Counted from the first letter of the stretch, positions 16,253 through 25,252 are shown. The stretch is 64,000 bases of DNA from Rhizobium anhuiense (GCF_003985145.1 NZ_ML133521.1:496001-560000), one strand, 5' to 3'. Numbers and translations: made by a program. Notes: generated by a model not told the origin, from the sequence alone.

Positions 16253-16580
16253 TCATCGCTTGCTGACGAAGACGGCATTCACTGCGAAGGCGACGAGTTC
16301 CGCCGGGGCCGCCAGTAGGCCGATATCCCAGATGACGCCCATGCCTAGGACGGCTGCGCCAAGCCCGATTCCCACGGAGAACCAAAATACATAGTTGACG
16401 TGTTGAACGCCAATGGGCTACCGCCGGTACGGCCATGCGGAAGTCCTCGGCCATGACCGGCAAGAGCGGCGCGATCATGAAACCCTCGGTGCCGATGGCG
16501 AAGCTCCCGAGCGCAAGGAATCCCGCGCGAACAAATCCATCGTGGGAGGTGTGGGCGAGCGACGCAGACATGGCTTTCAA
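16253..16580 (-). pseudogene. MFS transporter gene with large internal deletion
   Basis: The first 35 codons encode the start of a DHA1-type major facilitator (FLALGSFAIGTEGFMIAPLL, then PVMAEDF). After about 50 disturbed codons, another frame gives the last membrane segment, YVFWFSVGIGLGAAVLGMGV and an ending VNAVFVSKR with a stop at 16253-16255. About 300 residues of transporter in between are gone. Both ends being recognisable indicates a deletion within a once complete gene, presumably the exporter of this operon. Confidence 0.7.
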
Positions 16581-16637
16581 GCTCCTTGACGTCAGAGCCC
16601 GCCGTCTGCGGGCTCTGGCACTGACGGGATGGAGATC

Positions 16638-17396
16638 TCAGAAGGGGATCGGGTTTGCGGCGATCTCGGCGTTAAAGCCATTGACCAGCGCGTGTTCGTT
16701 CAGACCGGGATTGTCACGCAGCGCGCGGATTCCCTCGACGAAAACCTCCGGCGCATCGGTCGCAAGACCCTTCATGGTTTCCACGATGAAGGCATTCAGC
16801 GGCATGGCGCGAGGATCGCCGCTCTTCTTGATGAGATCGGTATCGACCCACGGCGGCGCGATTTCCTGCACGGTGACACTCGTATCTCTCAGCATGAAGC
16901 GCTGCGACAGAGAGTAGGAATGCAGCGCGGCCTTCGCGGCCGAATAGACGGCGTTGGTCGCAATTGGCACATAGGCAAGGACGGAGGTGTTGTGGATGAT
17001 CGTCGCGCGCGGCTGGGCCTTCAGATGCTCGATCAGCGCGGACGTCAAGCGTATCGGGCCAAGCAGGTTGGTGTCGAGAATCCGGCGCGACACGCTGTCA
17101 TCGATGGTCGCGGAAGGATCGTCGAACGGCATGATGCCAGCATTGTTGATCAAGACATTCAGTGTGGGATAGTCGTGGACCAGCTGTGCTGCGATACGGT
17201 CGATGTCGGCCGCGTCCGAGATGTCGAGCTCCACACCATCGATGCCGGGGTTGGCAGAAGCCACTTGATCAAGCAGAGCCTTGCGCCGGCCGGCGATGAT
17301 GACCTTGTTGCCAAGCACATGGAATGCCTCGGCGAGCGCCCGGCCAATACCGGAGGTTCCGCCGGTGATGAAGATTGTGTTGCCGGTCATCTGCAT
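16638..17396 (-). CDS. short-chain dehydrogenase (DltE-like SDR)
   Basis: A 252-residue SDR: TIFITGGTSGIGRALAEAF gives the cofactor glycines, GVELDISDAADIDR the adenine-binding Asp, NVLINNAGIM the NNAG motif, NTSVLAYVP the Ser and YSAAKAALHSYS the YxxxK. It resembles the DltE/YdfG-like class of unknown substrate. The start MQMTGNTIF (17396) is preferred to one 12 codons upstream. It sits between the hydrolase remnant and the MFS remnant in the operon. Confidence 0.88.
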   Translation of the reverse strand: MQMTGNTIFITGGTSGIGRALAEAFHVLGNKVIIAGRRKALLDQVASANPGIDGVELDISDAADIDRIAAQLVHDYPTLNVLINNAGIMPFDDPSATIDDSVSRRILDTNLLGPIRLTSALIEHLKAQPRATIIHNTSVLAYVPIATNAVYSAAKAALHSYSLSQRFMLRDTSVTVQEIAPPWVDTDLIKKSGDPRAMPLNAFIVETMKGLATDAPEVFVEGIRALRDNPGLNEHALVNGFNAEIAANPIPF

Positions 17397-17523
17397 GGAA
17401 TCGTCCTTCTCTTTCAAATCTCGTGCCGCCATGGCGCCGTCGATGGGTTCACTATGCGTGCTGACTGTCGCGGCTCAAATGACATAAAAACGGCAAATCA
17501 GGACATGGGCCTTTTGACGACAT

Positions 17524-17546
17524 AAAAGCCCGGCACGGGGCCGGGT
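17524..17546 (-). terminator. Rho-independent terminator after the hydrolase pseudogene
   Basis: Read on the minus strand, CCCGGC-CCCGT-GCCGGG is followed by CTTTTAT, a GC stem with a T-run, right after the hydrolase remnant. It would limit read-through from the regulator end into the SDR gene. Confidence 0.6.
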
Positions 17547-17551
17547 ATTGC

Positions 17552-18069
17552 CTAGAACGGCTGTGACGTTGCGGCCTCAGGCGAGGAGAGATAGATCTTT
17601 ACGGCAAAATCCTCGATCTCCTGAAACAGGAATGCGTGACCCGCATCAGGATAGAGGATCAGCCTGGCGTCCGGCGCCTGCTGTGAGTGAACGAAGGAGA
17701 GGCATCACGTCATGGGCGCCTGGCGACCAGGATCGGCATGCGCGGATCCTTCGCCTTGGGAAAGAACGCGCTGCCAAGTGCAGATTGCTCTGGGTGAGGA
17801 GAGCTTCTGTGGTTAACCACGGTCGTCCTGGACGGGCATGCGCCGCAATCCTTGCAATCGACGCCTTGCCACAGAACACCCCAGCCGGATAAAAATTCGT
17901 CGCGTCGTTGACCCCGCGTGTCATGACCTGATGCTGAAGCGACAAGCCGGACGATTACCTCAGTCGCGACAGCTGCTATTCCGGCAATCGTTTCGGGGGC
18001 GCGCCCTTCGGATCGGCCCACGCCTGCGCTATCAAAGTGGATGACTCGTCGATCGGCGGAGAACGGCAA
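17552..18069 (-). pseudogene. frameshifted alpha/beta hydrolase
   Basis: Different minus-strand frames give consecutive pieces of an alpha/beta hydrolase: RRVIHFDSAGVGRSEGRAPE near the start, MPILVARRPGAHDVMPL in the middle, and LILYPDAGHAFLFQEIEDFA (catalytic His) ending at 17552. At least two frameshifts separate them and I find no GxSxGG nucleophile. Its order of motifs parallels the intact hydrolase at 15010-15840, so it looks like a decayed paralogue. Confidence 0.65.
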
Positions 18070-18075
18070 ATCCGG

Positions 18076-19026
18076 TCATGCCGCCGCGCTGTCTTCCATC
18101 AGTTTGAGGCTGCGCTTCAGGCTGGCGGGCGGCTGCCCGTAGCTGCGCAGGAAGGCACGGCGCATGCGGTCGCGGTCGGCAAAGCCGGTATCACGGGCCA
18201 CGATGTCCATCGGATGCCGGCCCTCTTCAAGCATAACGCGCGCAGCTTCCAGGCGCAGCATCTCGACGGCCTTGGCCGGTGACTGACCGGTTTCCTCACG
18301 GAAAATCCGGCTGAACTGACGGGGCGACAGGCTGGCTGCTTCTGCAAGTTCCTCGACCGAGAGAGGATTGCGCAAGTTCTCCCGGGCATAGGTCAGGGCA
18401 CGCTGCACCCGGTCGGATCGTGGCTCCAGTTCCAGAAGCGCCGAGAATTGAGATTGGCCGCCGGGGCGCCGATGATAGACGACGAGTTTGCGGGCAATCG
18501 CTCGCGAAAGGGTCGATCCATGATCGTCCTCGATCAGCGCCAGCGTCAGGTCGATGGCCGAGGACATTCCGGCTGAGGTCCAGATATTGCCGTCGCGGAT
18601 GAAAATTCGGTCCTCGTCTACGGTAACTTTAGGAAATCGGAATCTGAGGTTGGGTGCATGCGCCCAGTGGGTGGTGGCGGTGCGGCCGTCCAGCAGACCG
18701 GCCTCAGCCAGCACGAAAGCACCGGTGCAGACGCCGGCAACCCTGCGTGCCTCCTTGCCGGCGCGCGCCAGATAGCCACGCAGCCCTGAGGAGATGGGAG
18801 AGGGAACGAGTTCGCCCGCCACCATCAGCGTGTCGGGCATGACGCCCAGCGCCACGGTCTCGATGCCCGTGTTCATCGAAGACCTGACAGTGCCGCCGTG
18901 TTCCGATAAGACGGTCAACTGATAACCTTCTTCGCCGAGTTCGGCATTAGCGAGTTCGAAGGCAGCAAGGGCCGCCAGCCCCATAAGCTGAAACCCGTCT
19001 TCAAGGATCAGGCCAATCCGTCGCAT
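18076..19026 (-). CDS. GlxA family AraC-type transcriptional regulator
   Basis: A 316-residue regulator with an N-terminal DJ-1/PfpI-like domain (RRIGLILEDGFQLMGLAALA, VAGVCTGAFVLAEAGLLDGR, ATTHWAHA) and a C-terminal AraC DNA-binding domain (RNPLSVEELAEAASLSPRQF, SRIFREETGQSPAKAVEMLR, FADRDRMRRAFLRSYGQPP). This GlxA/FtrA architecture regulates many catabolic operons. The start MRRIGLILED (19026) follows AAAGGAATT. It heads the minus-strand operon that runs to 12865. Confidence 0.9.
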   Translation of the reverse strand: MRRIGLILEDGFQLMGLAALAAFELANAELGEEGYQLTVLSEHGGTVRSSMNTGIETVALGVMPDTLMVAGELVPSPISSGLRGYLARAGKEARRVAGVCTGAFVLAEAGLLDGRTATTHWAHAPNLRFRFPKVTVDEDRIFIRDGNIWTSAGMSSAIDLTLALIEDDHGSTLSRAIARKLVVYHRRPGGQSQFSALLELEPRSDRVQRALTYARENLRNPLSVEELAEAASLSPRQFSRIFREETGQSPAKAVEMLRLEAARVMLEEGRHPMDIVARDTGFADRDRMRRAFLRSYGQPPASLKRSLKLMEDSAAA

Positions 19027-19332
19027 AGAATTCCTTTCCACATGGCAAAATGACGATAGCCAAGTCATTTACGTCAATCAACACGACCGGGTCGGTGTTG
19101 ATATCGAGCAACGACCATATTGTGGCTACTAAAGAGTAGATTTTTAATAGTTGAGCCGAGCAACGGTTCGTATTGGCTCTGGAGCGGCAATTCACCAGGC
19201 AACTTTCAGTCCGAGGTGGGCAATGTGGCGGCCGGTCCGCGCACGAGCGCCTGGGTGCGTGTTTCCAGCAGACAAAGCCTCGCGATGCGATGGCAGTGTC
19301 GTGATAACGCGGCAACAAGGCAGTGCTATTGC
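19027..19332. other. intergenic region upstream of the GlxA-type regulator
   Basis: About 300 bases, AT-richer next to the regulator start, with TGAC/GTCA half-sites around 19047-19075 that could serve a regulator. A short direct repeat of TTGCCTAAT occurs near 19329-19345. No gene seen. Confidence 0.35.
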
Positions 19333-19539
19333 CTAATGTTGCCTAATCGCGGCAAGCCGAACTAACGCGTACCCCGCGCCGCCAACTTGATTCAAAAGGT
19401 CTGCTCTCATTTCCCTGTCGGTGACGACCTTGATTTTGGTCCATTTGTCTATCTTGGTATCGAGCGGTAGAGGCAGGCCCTCTCGCAGCAAGAGGGTAAG
19501 CTCAGGGGCTCTTTCCGACTTATAGATGCAAATCCTCAT
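19333..19539 (-). CDS. small hypothetical protein, 68 aa
   Basis: The frame from MRICIYKSERAPE (19539) encodes LREGLPLPLDTKIDKWTKIK, then VVTDREMRADLLNQVGGAGY and ALVRLAAIRQH. It is basic, with no signal peptide or membrane segment. I recall similar short proteins in rhizobia but cannot name a family. It is isolated, 300 bases from the regulator. Codon usage looks ordinary. Confidence 0.5.
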   Translation of the reverse strand: MRICIYKSERAPELTLLLREGLPLPLDTKIDKWTKIKVVTDREMRADLLNQVGGAGYALVRLAAIRQH

Positions 19540-20086
19540 CACACGGCACCCCAACTGCACAGATTTGTAACAGTTATATTGCAGTGCGTTATCAGCTATT
19601 GCAATGCCGCAAAATACTTCTCCGCAAATGTGCCGAGGTATGTTTCCGTTCCGCTGTACATACGCCGCCGCTTCGTCCAGTTATGAGCCTGACATAATGG
19701 TAGAACACTCAGCTTTCAGCACTTCGCAAGCTGGTATCGTACACTACTCGCCGTCAACGCATCTGGCGCTGGTATTGCGTCTGCAAGGCAATCACGCAGA
19801 TCGTCCCGTATCGCGATGCGCTTGTCGCCGAACTCAAGCTTATCCCGACGGACAAGGTCACCACAGGACAAGCGGGCATCATAAGGCATGCCACGTGGTC
19901 AACGCGTTTTTGGAAGCCAATCCAATTGAGGTGTTAACCAATGGCTGCTTAATACGCCCACGATTCCAACTTTGAGCCAGCATATCAATCGGGAGCTGGC
20001 GGTACTTTCTAACACAAGGCCAAAAAGAACGGAGTGCCGATGGCGGCACCCCCAATCAGAACTCACATGCAAACTAATTCGATTTG
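19540..20086. other. intergenic region without recognisable gene
   Basis: About 550 bases with only short frames. One plus-strand stretch near 19815-19895 (PYRDALVAELKLIPTDKV) has protein-like composition but no start, no stop-free length and no family I know; it may be a decayed gene. Confidence 0.3.
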
Positions 20087-20863
20087 TTACGCCGCTCTCT
20101 CTTCTGCGGCGTTCGGTCTCCACTTGATGAGCCGGCCTTCCAGAACATCGAGAATTCGATCGATGATGAGCACGAACATGGCCAGGATGATGATGCCGGC
20201 AAACACCCCCACCGCGTCGAAGTTGCCTTCCGCCTGCGCGATCAGGTAGCCCAGTCCTGCAGAGGAGCCAAGATACTCGCCAATGATGGCGCCGACGACC
20301 GCGAAACCGACGGAGGTACGAAGCGACGACAGGATCCAGCTTGCTGCTGCGGGGAAATAGACATGCCGCAATAGATCGGAAGGTTTGGCTCCGAGGATCC
20401 TTGCATTCGCGAGGACCACCGGGTTGACTTCGCGGACGCCCTGCATGGCGTTGAAGAAGGTAATGAAGAAAACAAGTGTTACGGCAAGCGCCACCTTCGA
20501 CCAAAGGCCGAGCCCGAGCCAAAGAACGAAAATCGGGGCAAGCACCACGCGCGGAACGGCGTTGAGCCCCTTGATGAACGGGTCGAGGATCCGGGCGGCG
20601 CTCCGGCTGAGACCGAGCCATACACCAGCGGCGACACCAAGGCCCGTGCCAATGATGTAACCGAGCACTGTTTCCGTCAGGGTTATCGAGACGTGCTTGT
20701 AAAAGCCCGGGTCAACGATCCAGCTGACAATCTGATTGAAGATATCGAGTGGCGCCGGGAAAAAGAAGACATCAATGAAGCCGGCGGTCACGCCGAGCTG
20801 CCAGCCACCGAGGATAAAAACCAGCATACCGAGCTGGATAGTGCGTTCAGTCCCGACGTTCAT
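20087..20863 (-). CDS. ABC transporter permease (taurine/nitrate/sulfonate type)
   Basis: A 258-residue SsuC/TauC-type permease with about six membrane segments. The cytoplasmic EAA loop reads AMQGVREVNPVVLANARILG, then AKPSDLLRHVYFP. The end carries GVFAGIIILAMFVLIIDRIL. It would form the homodimeric channel of an importer with the ATPase and binding protein upstream. The ATG at 20863 overlaps the ATPase gene by 17 bases. It is the last gene of the transport operon. Confidence 0.9.
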   Translation of the reverse strand: MNVGTERTIQLGMLVFILGGWQLGVTAGFIDVFFFPAPLDIFNQIVSWIVDPGFYKHVSITLTETVLGYIIGTGLGVAAGVWLGLSRSAARILDPFIKGLNAVPRVVLAPIFVLWLGLGLWSKVALAVTLVFFITFFNAMQGVREVNPVVLANARILGAKPSDLLRHVYFPAAASWILSSLRTSVGFAVVGAIIGEYLGSSAGLGYLIAQAEGNFDAVGVFAGIIILAMFVLIIDRILDVLEGRLIKWRPNAAEERAA

Positions 20864-21677
20864 AGCTTTTCTCCACTTCGCCACGTAGGGAAGCCCAGAT
20901 ATTGCGATACAGATCCATAAAGCGTGGATCGAGTTTGATCTCTGCCACATCCCGTGGCCGCTCGAGATCGACCGGGAAACTTTCGATGACCCGCGATCGA
21001 GGGCCGGCGGCCAGAATGGCGACGCGGTCTCCCAGCGCGATGGCCTCTTCAAGGTCGTGCGTAATCATGACCACGGCGCGGCGTTCTTCCTGCCAAAGGC
21101 GCAGCAGTTCATTCTGCATAAGGTGCCGCGTGTGGATGTCGAGCGCGGAGAAGGGCTCGTCCATCAGGATCACCTTCGGACCGGCAATGAGGGCCTGCGC
21201 CATCTGGACACGTTTACGCTGGCCGCCGGAGAGTTGGTGCGGATAGCGGTGTTCGAACCCCTTCAGCCCGACCTTGGCAAGCCAGCTCATCGAACGCTCA
21301 CGGCGCTCAGTGGCTCCAACACCCCTGAACATCAGGCCGAGCTCGACATTCTCGATGGATGTCTTCCACGGAAGCAGCGCGTCCTGCTGGAAGAGATAGC
21401 CAATGTCATTCTGCACGCCCTTTACCGGCGTGCCGTCGATCGTCACCGTACCGCTCGCGGGTTTCAGAAGACCTGCGATCGCGTTCAAAATAGTGCTCTT
21501 GCCGCAACCGGTCGGGCCGACGATGGCGAGAAACTCGCCATCGGCAACCGTGAGGTTGACGTCCTGCACCGCGACATAGGAACCAAATGACATTGTCACG
21601 GCGTCGATCGATACCATCGACTTTGCATTTTGCTGTCCCGTCGGGATAGGCATGGGGTTTACGACAGCCAAAGACAT
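20847..21677 (-). CDS. ABC transporter ATP-binding protein (SsuB/TauB type)
   Basis: A 276-residue ATPase: Walker A GPTGCGKST, Q-loop LFQQDALLPW, signature LSGGQRKRVQMAQAL, Walker B VILMDEPFSALD and switch His in MITHDLEEAI. The DALLPW Q-loop is typical of nitrate/sulfonate/thiamine-precursor importers. It overlaps the permease and follows the binding-protein gene by 15 bases, giving one operon. The energised substrate is not evident from the ATPase. Confidence 0.92.
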   Translation of the reverse strand: MSLAVVNPMPIPTGQQNAKSMVSIDAVTMSFGSYVAVQDVNLTVADGEFLAIVGPTGCGKSTILNAIAGLLKPASGTVTIDGTPVKGVQNDIGYLFQQDALLPWKTSIENVELGLMFRGVGATERRERSMSWLAKVGLKGFEHRYPHQLSGGQRKRVQMAQALIAGPKVILMDEPFSALDIHTRHLMQNELLRLWQEERRAVVMITHDLEEAIALGDRVAILAAGPRSRVIESFPVDLERPRDVAEIKLDPRFMDLYRNIWASLRGEVEKSYERRD

Positions 21678-21692
21678 GGCCTCCTCCTAGGA

Positions 21693-22694
21693 TCAATTGG
21701 TGGTCTTATCCGTTACCTTGTCCACGAAAGCGTTCGTGTAGGTTTTGGAAAGATCGATTGTTGCGGCAGCAACCTTTTCGTTGAAGCTCTTGAGGACGGC
21801 CAACGGCGTCTGCGTGTCGGTCTCGCTGAACTTGCCGTCCACCGAGAAAATCGGCTTGGCATTCTGGACGGCCTTCACATAGGTGTCCCGGTCGCCGGAG
21901 ATGAATTCTTCCGGCAGTTTTTCGACAATCTCTTCCGCGCTATGTGTGTTCATCCATGCCAGTGCCTTGACGGTCGCGTTCGTGACCTTCTGGATGGTTT
22001 CCGGGTTCTCATCGATATAGGCCTCTGTCGCATAGAGGACGGCGGTCGGATAAATTCCGCCATAGATCTCCTTGGCTCCCTCGTCGCTGCGGGCGTCGAT
22101 CAAAATCTTGCCGACACCCTTTGCCTCGATAAAGGTCGCGGCGGGATCGTAGTTGACCAGAAGATCCACTTTACCTTGCTCGAGGGCCGCGACTGCGGCC
22201 GCGCCGGAACCGACGCCGATCAGCGAGATGTCGTCGGCCGAAAGATTGTTGCGCTGCAGGTAGTAGCGCACGAAGAAGTCGGAAGATGATCCCGGTGCGG
22301 TGATGCCGATCTTCGCGCCCTTGATCGTTTCCGGCTTGGTCGGATCGAAGGATGAGTTTTTCCCGCCGGCCAGAACCAGGCCAGAATTGCGCGCAAGCTG
22401 GACAAAGCCGACCACCGCCTTGTTCTGCGACTGCATCTGGATCGTATGGTCGTAGAAGCCGACAGCGATATCCGTGGAGCCGGCAACAAGCGCCTGCAGC
22501 GTCTTGGAGCCGCCAGATGCGAAGTTTTCGACGGTCACCTCAAGACCTTCCTTCTCGTAAAGACCTAGGCCAGCTGCGACCGGGAAGGGCAGGTTGTTGA
22601 GGTTGTAGGACCCGACGCTGATGCGCACAGGTTCCGCAAAAGCCGAACCGGCAAAAGCGACCGTTGCCGCAAGGGCGAGTATAAGTTTGCGCAT
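21693..22694 (-). CDS. ABC transporter substrate-binding protein (NMT1/SsuA-like)
   Basis: A 333-residue periplasmic binding protein. The signal peptide MRKLILALAATVAFAGSAFA is cleaved before EPVRI. The NMT1-like fold shows LGLYEKEGLEVTVENFASGG, QALVAGSTDIAVGFYDH, GAKIGITAPGSSSDFFVRYY and LEQGKVDLLVNYDPAATFIE. It feeds the adjacent permease and ATPase. The neighbouring PrpF-type tautomerase suggests an organic acid, perhaps of aromatic origin, rather than a sulfonate; this is inference. Confidence 0.9.
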   Translation of the reverse strand: MRKLILALAATVAFAGSAFAEPVRISVGSYNLNNLPFPVAAGLGLYEKEGLEVTVENFASGGSKTLQALVAGSTDIAVGFYDHTIQMQSQNKAVVGFVQLARNSGLVLAGGKNSSFDPTKPETIKGAKIGITAPGSSSDFFVRYYLQRNNLSADDISLIGVGSGAAAVAALEQGKVDLLVNYDPAATFIEAKGVGKILIDARSDEGAKEIYGGIYPTAVLYATEAYIDENPETIQKVTNATVKALAWMNTHSAEEIVEKLPEEFISGDRDTYVKAVQNAKPIFSVDGKFSETDTQTPLAVLKSFNEKVAAATIDLSKTYTNAFVDKVTDKTTN

Positions 22695-22741
22695 GTGTAT
22701 TCCTCCCTGATGCGTGGCGCCCTCCCGGCAACCACTTCCGA

Positions 22742-23824
22742 TTATGCAGCGCAAACCACTTGCGCGATAGGTTTTGCAAAGACCCGGCCCTCGAAGAGGC
22801 GTCGGGCCGTCCGCAGGATTCCGGCAACTGTCTTGCCGTCGCGGGTATCCAGTTTTACTTCCAAACGACCGCTTGGATGTTCGAGAACGAGGATGACCGG
22901 CGGCTTGCGATTGCCGATCAGTTGCGCAGCGACGGTTCCGTCGCTGATGCAGGCCGTGGCAATCCCAACCGCGCCGGTTGTTGCAAGAGACGGGTGGCAT
23001 TGGTGCGGCATGAAATAGCGCACGCCGAGATCTCCGCCCTTGTTGGGAGTGGAGATCAACACCGGTTTGGGCGTGACCTGGTTGCTGACATCGCCCATGC
23101 CCATACGACGGCCAGCCTCAAGCCGTAGCGTTTCGAGTCGGTGCAGCATTGCGCCGTTGGCGTTAAGCTCGGCTGCAGGTTCGTTTCCCGTCACACGGAG
23201 GGCGGCGGCTTCGAGCAGCATCATCGGCATGGCGCAATCGATGCAGGTCACATCGATGCCATCAATCGTGTCGCACGGGTTGCCGGTCGGGAAAAGTTTG
23301 CCTGTGCGTGCCCCGGCCGCATCCATGAAGGTCAGCGCGATCGGTGCCGCATTGCCCGGCACGCCGTCGATCGAGGCATCTCCCATGTAGGCAACGCGGG
23401 CATCGGGGGTCGGAACCTCCGCTTCGATGAGTTTGCCGGTATTGACGTTGTGAATGCGCACGCGGGTTACGCCCGTCGCCGCCTTGACCAGTCCGGCCTC
23501 GATCGCGAACGGCCCGACGGCCGCAAGCATGTTTCCACAGTTGGGCGAGATATCCACGAACTGCTGATCGATGCGGACTTGGGCGAACAGATAATCGACA
23601 TCAGCATCGGACACAGTTGACGGGCCGACGATGGCAACCTTGCTGGTGACGGGGTTGCCGCCGCCAATACCGTCAATCTGCAGAGGGTGACCCGAACCCA
23701 TGACTGAAAGCAGGATCTGATCGCGTTGCCGCGAATCCGATGGAAGATCGGATGCGAGAAAGAACGGTCCTTTGGAGGTGCCGCCTCGCATCAGAACGCA
23801 GGGAATGGAAATCAGGTCGTTCAT
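22742..23824 (-). CDS. PrpF family isomerase, 4-oxalomesaconate tautomerase-like
   Basis: A 360-residue PrpF/DUF453 protein. CVLMRGGTSKGPFFLASDLP is the family signature, with MGSGHPLQIDGIGGGNPVTS, SPNCGNMLAAVGPFAIEAGL and GNPCDTIDGIDVTCIDCAMP supplying the catalytic Cys/Lys regions. Members include GalD, which converts 4-oxalomesaconate keto to enol in gallate/protocatechuate 4,5-cleavage, and PrpF in methylcitrate metabolism; the length and wording here are closest to GalD. It starts the minus-strand operon with the ABC importer and is divergent from a LysR gene. Confidence 0.82.
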   Translation of the reverse strand: MNDLISIPCVLMRGGTSKGPFFLASDLPSDSRQRDQILLSVMGSGHPLQIDGIGGGNPVTSKVAIVGPSTVSDADVDYLFAQVRIDQQFVDISPNCGNMLAAVGPFAIEAGLVKAATGVTRVRIHNVNTGKLIEAEVPTPDARVAYMGDASIDGVPGNAAPIALTFMDAAGARTGKLFPTGNPCDTIDGIDVTCIDCAMPMMLLEAAALRVTGNEPAAELNANGAMLHRLETLRLEAGRRMGMGDVSNQVTPKPVLISTPNKGGDLGVRYFMPHQCHPSLATTGAVGIATACISDGTVAAQLIGNRKPPVILVLEHPSGRLEVKLDTRDGKTVAGILRTARRLFEGRVFAKPIAQVVCAA

Positions 23825-23853
23825 GGTTGTACCCGCATACTGATGTGATTTAT

Positions 23854-23900
23854 ATATCAATCAGCTTCTTTGTTGCAGTAAGCGGCAAAATGATTGATAT
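23854..23900. promoter_or_regulatory. perfect 10-bp inverted repeat between tautomerase and LysR genes
   Basis: ATATCAATCA (23854-23863) and TGATTGATAT (23891-23900) are exact inverted copies separated by 27 bases in the divergent promoter region. This is a strong candidate for LysR-type binding, possibly as two half-sites of a loop or as recognition plus activation sites. Confidence 0.6.
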
Positions 23901-23933
23901 GGGAAATGCGAATATCAGAGGGAATGATGCGTT

Positions 23934-24836
23934 ATGAGCATCAATTGCGAGATACTGGATCTGCGCGCGTTTCTGTCGGTCGTCGAACTGGAAAACTTCC
24001 ACCGCTCTGCCGAAGCGCTCAATCTGTCCCAGCCGGCGCTCAGTCGTCGAATTCAGAAGCTCGAGCTGGCAATCGGGGCGCCTTTGCTCGAGCGCACCAC
24101 GCGTCATGTCTCGACAACCGCCCTTGGCGCGGAACTGATACCTTTGGTGCGACGAATGCTTGAGGAGTTCGACACGTCGCTGTTTGCGGTGCGCGATGTC
24201 GGATCTCAGCGCAGCGGCCTCGTGACAATCGCATGTCTGCCGACGGCTGCTTTCTATTTTTTGCCGACCGTCATCAAGCAATTCAGCGCCGAGTATCCGA
24301 ACATTCGTTTTCGCATTCTCGATCTCCCGGCCACCGACGGACTGCAGGCAGTCGCCCGTGGGGAAGTCGAGTTCGGCATTAATATCATGGGCTTTTCAGA
24401 TCCCGACCTCATCTTCGAGAGGCTCATCGAAGATCCATTCGTGCTGGCGGCACGCAAGGATCATCCGCTGGCAGCGAAGAGCGAACTCGAATGGGACGAT
24501 CTGGCGCCCTATCAACTGATCACAGTTCACCGGTCCAGCGGCAACCGTACGCTTCTTGACGCCGCGCTGGCGAAGTCGAACCTGAAACTGCGCTGGTCCT
24601 ATGAAGTCACACATCTTTCGACATCGCTTGGTTTGGTGGAAGCGGGGCTTGGAATTTCGGTTCTGCCTAAACTCGCCACACCACAGGAAGAGCACCCGTT
24701 CCTCGTCACGAGACCTATTGGCAATCCTCAAATCTCACGAACGATCGGCATTGTGCGTCGTCGCGGTGGGACGCTTTCGCCCGCGGCCGAGCGCTTCATG
24801 ACAATGTTGATTGGGACGTGGGCCGAAGGAAACTGA
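23934..24836 (+). CDS. LysR family transcriptional regulator
   Basis: A 300-residue LysR regulator. DLRAFLSVVELENFHRSAEA, NLSQPALSRRIQKLELAIGA and RHVSTTALG form the DNA-binding part; ACLPTAAFYFLPTVIKQFSA begins the effector domain, and VEAGLGISVLPKLATPQEE is the family tail. It faces the tautomerase/ABC operon and probably activates it in response to the transported acid. The ATG at 23934 is followed by MSINCEIL; an A-rich GGGAATGATGCG precedes it. Confidence 0.9.
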   Translation: MSINCEILDLRAFLSVVELENFHRSAEALNLSQPALSRRIQKLELAIGAPLLERTTRHVSTTALGAELIPLVRRMLEEFDTSLFAVRDVGSQRSGLVTIACLPTAAFYFLPTVIKQFSAEYPNIRFRILDLPATDGLQAVARGEVEFGINIMGFSDPDLIFERLIEDPFVLAARKDHPLAAKSELEWDDLAPYQLITVHRSSGNRTLLDAALAKSNLKLRWSYEVTHLSTSLGLVEAGLGISVLPKLATPQEEHPFLVTRPIGNPQISRTIGIVRRRGGTLSPAAERFMTMLIGTWAEGN

Positions 24837-24895
24837 GCAACTGAAAGGAATCCGGGATGGTTACCCGACTACTTTTGAGTCAAATGCTCGTGTAT

Positions 24896-25252
24896 GCGGT
24901 TGCCAGCTCAAAAAGATCGCCATAGCGGACGAGCACCCTCTAGTTTCTGGTGCCTTCGCTGGGCTGCTAGGTGCCTTCGGGTACAGCCGGACTCCACCAT
25001 GTCATTACGCTTGTGGCTGGAAACGCGGGTGCTGACCGTCGCCTCGCCACCTATCTGGCGGCGAAGGGCCGGACCGGCGCCGACGGCCGCTATTGGTTTC
25101 GAGCGGTGAAGCCAAAGTACTACCCGATCGCAGACGATGGACCCGTTGGCAAGCTGCTGGGTGCGCTCTATGGGCGAAAAGGCGCAGCTTGCTCCCGAGA
25201 CGGTCGAAGGTGTTCCATAATAGCGGATTATGTCGTAAATCACTGTAGGGGG
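24896..25252 (+). pseudogene. chimeric remnant: glyoxalase-like start fused to intradiol dioxygenase piece
   Basis: A single open frame from about 24971 reads GTAGLHHVITLVAGNAG, resembling the start of a VOC/glyoxalase-fold ring-cleavage enzyme, and then at 25069 changes to RTGADGRYWFRAVKPKYYPI and DDGPVGKLLGAL, the core of a hydroxyquinol dioxygenase. The next expected motif (RPAHLHF) is absent. The dioxygenase part is 93 of 100 bases identical to 63670-63769. Just upstream (24900-24960) a frame reads KIAIADEHPLVSGAFAGLLG, like the start of a response regulator. The whole stretch is a patchwork of gene ends. Confidence 0.6.
25069..25168 (+). repeat. 100-bp partial duplicate of hydroxyquinol dioxygenase gene (63670-63769)
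   Basis: Aligned by eye, the two segments differ at seven positions out of 100, with no gaps, and similarity stops abruptly at both ends. Confidence 0.85.
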
